Assembly (NCBI RefSeq): GCF_001742165.1
Contig: NZ_CP016442.1
Location: 2,356,001 to 2,420,000, forward strand
Length of the DNA stretch: 64,000 nt
Direction of reading: 5' to 3'
Source: Burkholderia stabilis
GTDB lineage: Bacteria; Pseudomonadota; Gammaproteobacteria; Burkholderiales; Burkholderiaceae
Of the stretch, positions 47,113-54,654 are shown one piece after another. Made by a program: the position numbers and the translations under genes. The notes beneath the pieces are model-generated. The model saw only the letters and a list, made by a program, of their open reading frames with translations. It was not told the DNA's origin and made no database searches. Position 1 is the stretch's first letter, and the number at the start of each line of letters is the position of its first letter.

Positions 47113-47346
47113 ATGAAGAAGACGCTCGCTTCGATCATCGCCGCAGCATTCGCTCTCGCATCGGTTTCGGCATTCGCACAGGCGTCCGCGCCGGCAGCCG
47201 ACACGTCGGCCGCCGCTCCGGCACCGGCAAAGAAGGATCACAGCAAGCCGAAGCACGCGCTGAAGCACCATGGTTCGGCAAAGGGCAAGGCGAAGGCCGC
47301 CGCCGCTTCGGCAGCCGGCACGAACGACGCAGGCGCAGCAAACTAA
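47113..47346 (+). CDS. Small secreted Ala/Lys/His-rich protein
   Basis: A 77-residue protein. MKKTLASIIAAAFALASVSAFAQ is a clear signal peptide; the mature ~54 residues are low-complexity, with PAPAKKDHSKPKHALKHHGSAKGKAK, then Ala/Gly. Composition resembles acid-shock (Asr-like) proteins or histone-H1-like tails, but with export. AAAGGAAG ribosome site upstream and a strong terminator downstream make it a real short gene. No catalytic motif; function unknown. Confidence 0.75.
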   Translation: MKKTLASIIAAAFALASVSAFAQASAPAADTSAAAPAPAKKDHSKPKHALKHHGSAKGKAKAAAASAAGTNDAGAAN

Positions 47347-47386
47347 GCGCTTCGCCCGGGGCCGGCACTGCCGGCCACCAGTCGCG

Positions 47387-47422
47387 AAACCCCGCATGTC
47401 TCGGCATGCGGGGTTTTGTTTT
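47387..47422 (+). terminator. Terminator between small basic protein and Ub-Mut7-C gene
   Basis: AAACCCCGCATG (47387-47398) pairs with CATGCGGGGTTT (47405-47416), followed by a T-rich tail on the + strand. Confidence 0.9.
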
Positions 47423-47423
47423 T

Positions 47424-48176
47424 TCAGGCGTCGCGTTCGCCGGGCGGCGGCGCGCGCATCGCGTCGACGACCGAGCGCATGCGCCGCCAGTGCGAGCCTT
47501 CCCAGAACACGCGGCGGCACACGTCGCACGCGGCGAAACGCCGGTGCCGCTGCCGGACGCCGTCCGGCACGTGCGGCGCGGCGGCCGCCGCGTCGAGCGC
47601 GTGCAGCGGCGCATTGCAGCGCAGGCACAGCCGGAACGGCCGCATGTGCGGCGCGAGATCGAGCCGCTCGAACAGTTCGCGAAGCTGGTCGGCCGGTTGC
47701 AGCGCGTGCAGGTAGCAGCCGCGCGCGACCGCGCGCCGCTTGAGCAGCTCGCGGTCGCGGGTCAGCACGACGCGGCCTTCTCGCCCGGCGAGCGCCGCGA
47801 TCTCGTCGTCGGCGTAGTGATTGTCGTAGCAGGTGTCGAAGCCCGCGAGGCGCAACAGTTGTGCGAGGCCGCCGAGGTGCGCGTCGGCGACGAAGCGCCA
47901 TTGTTCCGGCGGCGGCGCGGGTGAACCGTTCGCCGCCGGCTGCGCGCGTTCCGGAAAGGCTTCGACGCGATCGCCGTCGTCGAGCGGACGGTCGAGCGCG
48001 GCCGGCGCATCGTTCACGCGGAGCCGGCCGATTTCCGTATGAGGAATGCCGAGTGCCTCGATCGCGTGCTTCACCGTCGCATCGCGGGCGCACGCGTGAC
48101 CGAACGCGCGCTCGCGCTGCGCGCGCGGAAGGAAGGCGTTCAGTTCGCCGTGGAAACGGAAGGTTGCGGTCGCCAT
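47424..48176 (-). CDS. Ubiquitin-fold / Mut7-C RNase-domain protein
   Basis: A 250-residue fusion. Residues 1-80 form a ubiquitin/MoaD-like beta-grasp (TATFRFHGELNAFLPRAQRERAFGHACARDATVKHAIEALGIPHTEIGRLRVNDAPA); after a Pro-rich linker comes a Mut7-C PIN-like RNase domain (WRFVADAHLGGLAQLLRLAGFDTCYDNHYADDEIAALAGREGRVVLTRDRELLKR, with the acidic residues D and DD expected of PIN nucleases) and a zinc ribbon (CLRCN and CDVCRRVF). The RNA target is unknown. Start at MATATFRF. It converges on the small basic protein gene. Confidence 0.88.
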   Translation of the reverse strand: MATATFRFHGELNAFLPRAQRERAFGHACARDATVKHAIEALGIPHTEIGRLRVNDAPAALDRPLDDGDRVEAFPERAQPAANGSPAPPPEQWRFVADAHLGGLAQLLRLAGFDTCYDNHYADDEIAALAGREGRVVLTRDRELLKRRAVARGCYLHALQPADQLRELFERLDLAPHMRPFRLCLRCNAPLHALDAAAAAPHVPDGVRQRHRRFAACDVCRRVFWEGSHWRRMRSVVDAMRAPPPGERDA

Positions 48177-48272
48177 CCGTCCAGTATCGCACCGCGCGCA
48201 GCCGGCCGCGGGCGCTGCAGACCGCCCGCTTCTGTGTTTAACTCGCGGCTTCATGGAGCGAAGGAGCGGGCA

Positions 48273-49142
48273 ATGGATCTCGGGTTTATCGGGCTGGGCG
48301 AAATGGGGCAGGCGATCGCGACGAACCTGCTGAAGGCGGGCCACACGGTGCGGGTCTGGAACCGGTCGCGCGAGCGTGCCGAGCCGCTCGCGGCACTCGG
48401 CGCGCAGATCGTCGATACGCCGGCCGACGCGTTTCGCGGCGACGCGGTGTTCTCGATGCTGGCCGACGATGCGGCCGCGTACGCCGTGTTCGACGACGCG
48501 CTGCTCGCGCAGGCGCCGCGCGGCCTGATCCACGTGAACATGGCGACGGTGTCGGTCGCGCTCGCCGAATCGCTCGCGCACGCGCATGCGTCGCGCGGCA
48601 TCGACTATGTCGCCGCGCCGGTGATGGGGCGACCCGACGTCGCCGCCGCCGCGCGCCTGACGATCATGGCGGCCGGCCCGGCCGAGGCGATCGACCGCGT
48701 GCAGCCGCTGTTCGACGCGATCGGCCAGAAGACCTGGCGCTTCGGCTCGCTGCCGCAGCACGCGAACGTCGCGAAGATCGCCGCGAACTTCACGCTCGCG
48801 TCGGCGATCGAGACGCTCGGCGAGGCGTCCGCACTGCTGGGCGCGCACGGCGTCGCGATGCGCGACTTCCTCGACGTGATCACAAACAGCGTGTTTCCGG
48901 GGCCCGTTTATGCAGGCTACGGCGGGATGATCGCCGAGCGGCAGTACGAGCCCGCGCGCTTCAAGGCGCGCCTCGGGCTGAAGGATGTCCGGCTGGCGCT
49001 GGAAGCCGGCGACGCCGTGTCGGTGCCGCTGCCGGTGGCGAGCGTCGTGCGCGACAACCTGCTCGACGCGCTCGCGCACGGCGGCGGCGACCAGGATTTC
49101 GCGGTGCTCGGCGAAGTCGCGCTGCGCCGCGCCGGCCGCTGA
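48273..49142 (+). CDS. NAD(P)-dependent beta-hydroxyacid dehydrogenase
   Basis: Dehydrogenase of 289 residues in the 3-hydroxyisobutyrate dehydrogenase / glyoxylate reductase family. Rossmann motif GFIGLGEMGQAIATNLLKAGHTVRVWNRS; substrate motif YVAAPVMGRPDVAAAARLTIMAAG; the catalytic Lys sits in HANVAKIAANFTLAS. No valine-degradation genes are near, and the sequence fits the succinic-semialdehyde or tartronate reductase-like branches as well. GAAGGAG ribosome site; followed by a LysE-type exporter with a 74-base gap. Confidence 0.88.
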   Translation: MDLGFIGLGEMGQAIATNLLKAGHTVRVWNRSRERAEPLAALGAQIVDTPADAFRGDAVFSMLADDAAAYAVFDDALLAQAPRGLIHVNMATVSVALAESLAHAHASRGIDYVAAPVMGRPDVAAAARLTIMAAGPAEAIDRVQPLFDAIGQKTWRFGSLPQHANVAKIAANFTLASAIETLGEASALLGAHGVAMRDFLDVITNSVFPGPVYAGYGGMIAERQYEPARFKARLGLKDVRLALEAGDAVSVPLPVASVVRDNLLDALAHGGGDQDFAVLGEVALRRAGR

Positions 49143-49216
49143 CGCGGCGCGACAGAAGCGCCGCGCGCGCGGCATAATCGACGTTTCGTTTTCAGACCAT
49201 TCAGGCAGAGGCAGGC

Positions 49217-49861
49217 ATGAACTTGCATACGTGGTGGCTTTTCGTGGCGACGGTGTTCGTCGTGTCGGCGATTCCGGGCCCGAACATGCTGCTCGTGATG
49301 ACGCACGGCGCACGGCACGGGTTGCGGCGCTCGTCGGCGACGATGGCCGGCTGCCTGAGTGCGCTGGTGCTGATGCTGTCGGTGTCGGCGGCGGGCCTCG
49401 GCGCGGTGCTCGAGGCGTGGCCGGCGATGTTCAACACGCTGCGCTTCGCGGGCGCGGCCTATCTGGTCTACCTCGGCGTGAAGGCGTGGCGCGCGCGCGT
49501 CGACGAAGACGCGCCGGCCGCCGCCGATGTCGAAACCGAATCGCGCCAGGCTGCGCAGGCGTCGCGCTGGGTGCTGTTCCGCAACGGTTTCCTGGTCGCG
49601 GGCAGCAACCCGAAGGCGATCCTGTTCGCGGCCGCGCTGCTGCCGCAGTTCATCAACGCGTCCGCGCCGACGCTGCCGCAGTTCGGCATCCTCGTCGTCA
49701 CGTTCGCGGTGATCGAGGTGAGCTGGTATCTCGTCTATGCATCGTTCGGCACGCGCATCGGCGCAACGCTGAAGAGCCAGAGCGTCGCGAAGATCTTCAA
49801 CCGGCTGACGGGCGGATTGTTCGTGGGCTTCGGCGCGATGATGGCGCTGGTCCGTCACTGA
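49217..49861 (+). CDS. LysE/RhtB family amino-acid exporter
   Basis: Membrane exporter of 214 residues with six predicted helices. Family signature near the start: VVSAIPGPNMLLVMTHGARHGLRRSSATMAGC; also FAGAAYLVYLGVKAWRA and FRNGFLVAGSNPKAILFAAALLPQFI. Exports amino acids or related metabolites; which one is not known. Convergent with an MFS gene, and ended by a G-U-containing hairpin. Confidence 0.9.
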   Translation: MNLHTWWLFVATVFVVSAIPGPNMLLVMTHGARHGLRRSSATMAGCLSALVLMLSVSAAGLGAVLEAWPAMFNTLRFAGAAYLVYLGVKAWRARVDEDAPAAADVETESRQAAQASRWVLFRNGFLVAGSNPKAILFAAALLPQFINASAPTLPQFGILVVTFAVIEVSWYLVYASFGTRIGATLKSQSVAKIFNRLTGGLFVGFGAMMALVRH

Positions 49862-49887
49862 TTTCGAACTGACGCCGGCGTACCGAG

Positions 49888-49926
49888 CGCCTCGTCCCTC
49901 GCGAGAGGGCGGGGCGTTCGTCTTTT
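49888..49926 (+). terminator. Terminator after LysE-type gene
   Basis: CGCCTCGTCC (49888-49897) pairs with GGGCGGGGCG (49907-49916) with two G-T wobbles, then a TTCGTCTTTT tail. Confidence 0.6.
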
Positions 49927-49936
49927 CGGGGCGGCG

Positions 49937-51214
49937 TCACGTGCGCGGGCGTGTCAATGCCGCGGCACCGGCCCGGCGCCCGGCCGTGACGCCGAATGCG
50001 GCGGCCGCGCCGGCGAACGCGAACCCGACACCGCACACGGCGCTCCACCCGCCCCATGCCCATGCGCTGCCCGCGAGCGCCGCGCCGAGCGCGCCACCGA
50101 CGAAGAACAGCCCGACGAACAACCCGTTCAGGCGTCCGCGCGCGGCCGGGTTCAGCAGGTTGATCTCGCGGCGGCCGATCGTCTGGTCGACGATGACGCC
50201 CGCGTCGAGCAGCGCGGCGCCGCCGGCGAGCAGCGCCAGCGCGAGGCCGCGATGCGCGTGCGCGTCGAAGCCGAACCAGCCGGCGCCTGCGATCCCGAGC
50301 ACGACGAGCGCCGCGAGCATCGTGCCGTGCGCGATCCGCTGCGCGGCCGGGCCGTGGCCGCGGTCACCCGCGCGGCCGGCGAGCGGCGTGACGATCGCGC
50401 CGCTCGCGCCGGCGAATGCGAACAGCGCGATGCCGTGCAGGTCGAGACCGAACGGCGGCTGCGCAAGCCGCAGCCCGATGGCGGTCCAGAACGCGCTGAA
50501 TGCGGCCATCGCGAGCGCGGCCGACAGCGCGTGCCGGCGCAGCACCGGTTCGTCGGCGAGCAGGCGCCCCATCGATGCGAGCAGCACGCGGTAGCCGGCC
50601 GTGATCGCCGGCGTGCGCGACGGCAGGCGCAGCGCGAGCACGACGGCGATCGCGGCGTTCGCGAGCGCGGCCAGCGCGTAGAACGCGCGCCAGCCTGCCG
50701 AGCCCGCGATCAGGCTCGCGAGCGGCCGCGACAACAGGATGCCGAGCATCAGCCCGCTCATCACGTTGCCGACCGCGCGGCCGCGCTGCGCTTCGGGCGC
50801 CATCGACGCGGCCATCGGCACGAGCATCTGGATCACGCTCGACGCCGCGCCGGCAACGAGCGTCGCCAGCAGGAACACGGCGCCCGAGCGCGTGAACGCG
50901 GGCAGCGCGAGCGCGACCGCGCACACGGCGAGCGTGGCGACGATCAGGCGGCGGTTCTCGAGCAGGTCGACGAGCGGCACGAGCAGGACGAGCCCGGCCG
51001 CGTAGCCGAGCTGCGGCAGCATCGCGACGAGGCCGGCAAGGCCGGGCGGCAGATGGAGGTCGGCGCTGATCGGGCCCGTCAGCGGTTGCGCGGCGAACAG
51101 GTCCATCACGATCACGCCGACCGTCGCGGCGAAGAACAGCGTCATGCCCGCGCTCAGCGCGGGCGGTGCACCGGCGCCGGCGGCGGCCGGGCAGGAAGGG
51201 GCGGGGCAGTTCAT
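49937..51214 (-). CDS. MFS transporter (drug or sugar efflux type)
   Basis: Major facilitator of 425 residues, DHA1-like. After a short Pro/Ala-rich tail it opens GMTLFFAATVGVIVMDLFAAQPLTGPISADLHLPPGLAGLVAMLPQLGYAAGLVLLVPLVDLLENRR, followed by VPMAASMAPEAQRGRAVGNVMSGLMLGILLSRPLASL. A divergent LysR gene with a 97-base gap is probably its regulator. Start at MNCPAPS; the ATG 16 codons earlier is possible. Substrate unknown. Confidence 0.88.
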   Translation of the reverse strand: MNCPAPSCPAAAGAGAPPALSAGMTLFFAATVGVIVMDLFAAQPLTGPISADLHLPPGLAGLVAMLPQLGYAAGLVLLVPLVDLLENRRLIVATLAVCAVALALPAFTRSGAVFLLATLVAGAASSVIQMLVPMAASMAPEAQRGRAVGNVMSGLMLGILLSRPLASLIAGSAGWRAFYALAALANAAIAVVLALRLPSRTPAITAGYRVLLASMGRLLADEPVLRRHALSAALAMAAFSAFWTAIGLRLAQPPFGLDLHGIALFAFAGASGAIVTPLAGRAGDRGHGPAAQRIAHGTMLAALVVLGIAGAGWFGFDAHAHRGLALALLAGGAALLDAGVIVDQTIGRREINLLNPAARGRLNGLFVGLFFVGGALGAALAGSAWAWGGWSAVCGVGFAFAGAAAAFGVTAGRRAGAAALTRPRT

Positions 51215-51311
51215 CGGAAGCCTGGGGTGGTTGTCGAATGAATCCCCATCGTAGGTGCCCAATGTTTATGCGACAATTGAAATATGTCTAACATGATTAT
51301 GCGAGTTTGTT

Positions 51312-52241
51312 TTGAATACGCGTGATCTCCTGGCGTTCGTCGCGGTGGTCGACAGCGGGTCGATGGTCGCCGCGGCCGCGAAGCTCCACCTGACGCAGCC
51401 GGGCCTGACGCGGCGCGTGCAGAACCTCGAAACGCTGCTCGGCATGCCGTTGCTCGAACGGCAGAGCAAACCGCTGAAGCCGACCGCCGCCGGGCGCGAC
51501 GTCTACGCGCTCGCGCGCAACGTGCTGGGCGCGGTCGACGAGCTGATGGCGGCGGGCGCGCCCGACAGCGAACCGTCCGGCGAGCTGCGCATCGGCGTGC
51601 CGCCGTTCCTGTCCGAGCTGGCGCTCGAGCGGCCGATCGACCGGCTGCGCGACGCGTTCCCGCGCCTCACGCTGCGCGTGACGGCCGGCTGGTCGCCGGC
51701 GCTGATGCAGGGTATCGAGCGCGGCACGCTCGACGTCGCGGCCGTGATGGTGCCGGCGAGCACGGTGCTGCCCGACGCGTTCACCGCGACGCTGCTCGCC
51801 ACGCAGCCGACGGTGCTCGTCGCCGCGCGCGACTTTCCGCTGCCGGACGGGCCGCTGTCGCTCGACACGCTGTCGGGTTTTCCGTGGGTGCTGAGCCAGG
51901 ACGGCTGCGGGATGCGTTCGGCGCTGAGCCGTGCGCTCGGTGCGGCCGGGTTGCCGTTCGACGTCGCGGTCGAGGCATTCGGCTCCGAGCTGCAACTGTC
52001 GCTCGTCGCGCGCGGCGCGGGGATCGGGATCGCGCCGCCGAACGCACTGGCGCGCAGCGCGCATCGCGATGCGCTGAGGGTGGTGGAAACGGCGGGGCTG
52101 GAGACGCGGATCAACGTGTGGATCGTGCACGGCGCGCTGCCGGGCCGCCTGGTACGGCCCGTCGCGCTGCTGCGCGACGCGCTGGCCGAGGTGCTGGACG
52201 GGGAGACCGGGAAGGGGTCAGAAGCGAGCGAAGCGATTTAG
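51312..52241 (+). CDS. LysR family regulator of the divergent MFS gene
   Basis: Regulator of 309 residues. The N-terminal winged helix reads TRDLLAFVAVVDSGSMVAAAAKLHLTQPGLTRRVQNLETLLGMPLLERQSKPLKPTAAG; the effector domain (about 90-300) has GELRIGVPPFLSELALERPIDRLRDAFPRLTLRVTAGWSPALMQGIERGTLDVAAVM. TTG start. The 97-base divergent intergenic region contains A/T-rich dyad sequence around 51258-51295 suited to a LysR box. Confidence 0.92.
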   Translation: MNTRDLLAFVAVVDSGSMVAAAAKLHLTQPGLTRRVQNLETLLGMPLLERQSKPLKPTAAGRDVYALARNVLGAVDELMAAGAPDSEPSGELRIGVPPFLSELALERPIDRLRDAFPRLTLRVTAGWSPALMQGIERGTLDVAAVMVPASTVLPDAFTATLLATQPTVLVAARDFPLPDGPLSLDTLSGFPWVLSQDGCGMRSALSRALGAAGLPFDVAVEAFGSELQLSLVARGAGIGIAPPNALARSAHRDALRVVETAGLETRINVWIVHGALPGRLVRPVALLRDALAEVLDGETGKGSEASEAI

Positions 52242-52307
52242 AGCCGGCATTCGAGGGAAAATCCTTATTTTCTCTACGGAAATGTTGCAATGCGGAAACC
52301 GATTCGC

Positions 52308-52379
52308 TATAGTTGCACCTGTCTCCTCCATGTCTCCTCTGATATGGATTCAGCCCGCCTCTTAGGCGGGCTTTTTTTT
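52308..52379 (+). ncRNA. Candidate small RNA with anti-Shine-Dalgarno motifs
   Basis: Promoter TTGCAA (52285-52290), 17-base spacer and TATAGT (52308-52313) point to a start near 52320. The ~60-base transcript carries TGTCTCCTC twice (52320-52328 and 52331-52339) and ends in a strong terminator AGCCCGCC/GGCGGGCT (52352-52372) with eight T. CTCCTCC-type motifs can pair with AGGAG ribosome sites, as known for several sRNA families. No protein is encoded. The terminator alone could also belong to the upstream LysR gene. Confidence 0.5.
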
Positions 52380-52425
52380 GCCTGCGATTTTGTCGCAGCG
52401 CTCCATTCGTCGTCCGTCGCCGGCC

Positions 52426-53259
52426 TCAGAACTTGTACGTCATCCCGACGTAACTGATGATCGGGTCGGCCTTCAGGTCCGATTTCGACTCGGCGAGCAC
52501 CGAGCCGTCGGCCGCCTTGATCGTCACCGTCGACGTCGTCTTCAGCGGGATGTACGTCACCGACGCGATCAGCCCGAAATGCTCGGTCATGTTGTACTGG
52601 ATACCGGCGTTGAACACCGGCTGCCATGACGACGACGCCTTTGCCTCCACCGATGTCGTACCCGGCTTGCCCGCGCCCGCCGCGAGGATCGCGCCGAGGT
52701 TGTCCTGCGTCTGCTTGATGAAGTTCGTGTTGAGCTGCAGGTCGCTGAACCAGTTGTACGACACGCCGAGGCCGAGGAACGGACGGAACTTCGCGGTCGC
52801 CTGCCCGAAGTAGTACTGCAGCAGCACCGCCGGGCTCCATTGCCGCACGCTCTTCACGATCGGGTTGACCGACGCGAGCCCGATGTTCTGCGTGCCGAGC
52901 GCGCCCGCCGGGCCCGGCGGCTTGATCGTGCCCTGGCCCGACACCTTGAACACCGGCGGCACGCCGGCCACCGACGTCACTGCAATATGGTCGGTCAGGA
53001 AGTGGCTGACCGTCAGGCCGACGGTGTCGGCGCCGCTCGTGCGCAGCCCCGTGCCGGGCGACGTGAACGACGGCGGCAGCCGCAGCGGCGTGTTGATCGG
53101 CGTCGGCGCGACGTTGGTCGTCATCGGCGTGCTGCTCTGCTGCGGCATCACGTGGAACCAGCCCAGCGTGACGACGTTGCTGCCGGCGCTCTGCGCGTGC
53201 GCCGCGAGCGGCGCCAGTGCGGCGGCGCCGGCCGCCGCGCAGAGAAGGGTTTTCTTCAT
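52426..53259 (-). CDS. OmpW family outer-membrane protein
   Basis: Outer-membrane beta-barrel of 277 residues. Signal peptide MKKTLLCAAAGAAALAPLAAHAQ, then VTLGWFHVMPQQSS as in OmpW, GLTVSHFLTDHIAVTSVAGVPPVF, FRPFLGLGVSYNWFSD, and the C-terminal YVGMTYKF with final Phe used by the Bam machinery. It is somewhat longer than E. coli OmpW (about 210) because of loop insertions. It is the last gene after two DUF2957 lipoprotein genes on the same strand, 16 bases apart, which suggests a shared role. Confidence 0.9.
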   Translation of the reverse strand: MKKTLLCAAAGAAALAPLAAHAQSAGSNVVTLGWFHVMPQQSSTPMTTNVAPTPINTPLRLPPSFTSPGTGLRTSGADTVGLTVSHFLTDHIAVTSVAGVPPVFKVSGQGTIKPPGPAGALGTQNIGLASVNPIVKSVRQWSPAVLLQYYFGQATAKFRPFLGLGVSYNWFSDLQLNTNFIKQTQDNLGAILAAGAGKPGTTSVEAKASSSWQPVFNAGIQYNMTEHFGLIASVTYIPLKTTSTVTIKAADGSVLAESKSDLKADPIISYVGMTYKF

Positions 53260-53275
53260 CACGGTTTTCCCTCGC

Positions 53276-54516
53276 TTACTGGACGAACGCGCCGATCGTG
53301 AAATACGGCGTCGATCCCGCGTTGTCGAGGAAACCGAACACGCCACCCGAGAAGATGAACTTGCCGGTCGGCGACGTGCTGCTTGCGCCCGTATGGATCG
53401 TCGTGACCGTGCCCGGCACCTTCTGCGTGTAGTCGAGGTCGAGCACTCTCGTGAGCGACGCCTGGGACGGCTGGAACGGATCGAGCAGCGTCGCCTGGGT
53501 GTTGATCAGCGCGGTGGTCCGGTAGTTGAACTCGCTGTCGACGCCGATGTACTCGCCGTTCTGCGAACCGGCCGAGATCGCCGTCTGCGGCGCGAGGATC
53601 GAGATGCTCGATTCGTCGTCGGCGGTGAGGCCGGGCACGCCGTTGCTGTCGGGCGTCGGGTTCGGGTTTGCGACGCCCGTGCGCACGAGGATCGGCACGA
53701 GCTGGTTGCGCAGCTTGCCGACGATCATGAAGCCCTTGCCCTGCGGCGTGGTCGACAGCGTCGGCTTCAGCTGGCTCTGGTAGTTGTTCGACTGGAACGC
53801 GCCGCTGCCATCGGCGGACTGCGCGAAGTTCGAGCCCTGTTGCGTGCATGCGCCGCCGGCGAACTGGCCGGTCGAGTCGCACTTGGTCCACGAGCCGTCC
53901 GCGTTGATCGTCACCTTCGCGTCGATCGACGCGGGCGCGAACTTCTGCGACGGCACTTCGCCGAAGCCGACATGGCTGTACGTGCCGGCGACCTTCGTGA
54001 TGTCGGTCTCGATCGACGAGAAGCCGATGAACGGGTAGTACGGGAATGTCGTGTCGGGCACCGCAGCCTGGCCGAGCACGCCGTTGAACTGGATTTCCTT
54101 GCCGGGGATCGTGCCGCCCGCGACGCCGAAGCCGACGAAGATCCGCGCCGGGCGCGACGCGTCGAGGCTCGCGCCGTTCAGGCGAAATGCGCACTGGTTC
54201 AGCTTGTTGGTCGGCAACATCGTTTCCTGCGTGAGCGTGCCGCTGTCGACGGTGCCTGCGCGGGTCGGCGTGACGGTGCCGGTCGTGCGCGGGACGGCCG
54301 ATTCGACATACGTCACCTGCCAGGTCATCTTGGTCGTGTCGAGCTGGACCTTGGCGAGTTCGCCGCTGCCCGCGCCGCCCGTAAACACGGTGCTGTAGTC
54401 GAGCGATGCGGGGCAGAGCCGGTCTTCGACGAGCGGAGGCGGATTGTCGTCGCCGCCGCCGCAGGCGGAAAGAAGGGGGCGGCCAGCGTCGCCGCCAGAA
54501 TGAGGTTGCGCTTCAT
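53276..54516 (-). pseudogene. DUF2957 lipoprotein, frameshifted in the signal peptide
   Basis: A paralogue of the next gene upstream. The ATG at 54516 has a strong ribosome site (GGAGGAG), and begins KRNLILAATLAAP, but the frame is then wrong. Adding one base to a run of five C (54475-54479 on this sheet as G) gives PLLSACGGGDDNPPPLVEDRLCPASLDYS and joins it to the downstream frame GGAGSGELAKVQLDTTKMTW, which runs to the stop as a DUF2957 domain ending TPYFTIGAFVQ. Repaired length about 413 residues with a lipobox LSAC. As written it would not be exported. A sequencing slip, a true mutation or slipped-strand switching are all possible. Confidence 0.8.
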
Positions 54517-54654
54517 GTTGCTCCTCCAGATTTGTCTTGTGCGGCGGCCAGCTCCCTGTCGGCCGCTTCTGTTACTTGTGCTCGTCCTGCCTGCGCGGTG
54601 CCGCGCGCGTTCATGCGTCACGCGGCGGCGGGCTCGCCGCCGCGTCCCCGGTCG

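Noticed and set aside
47424..48176. Bacterial ubiquitin-like conjugation system
   Set aside because: The beta-grasp domain is internal to a fusion without a free C-terminal diglycine, and no E1, E2 or JAB gene is near.
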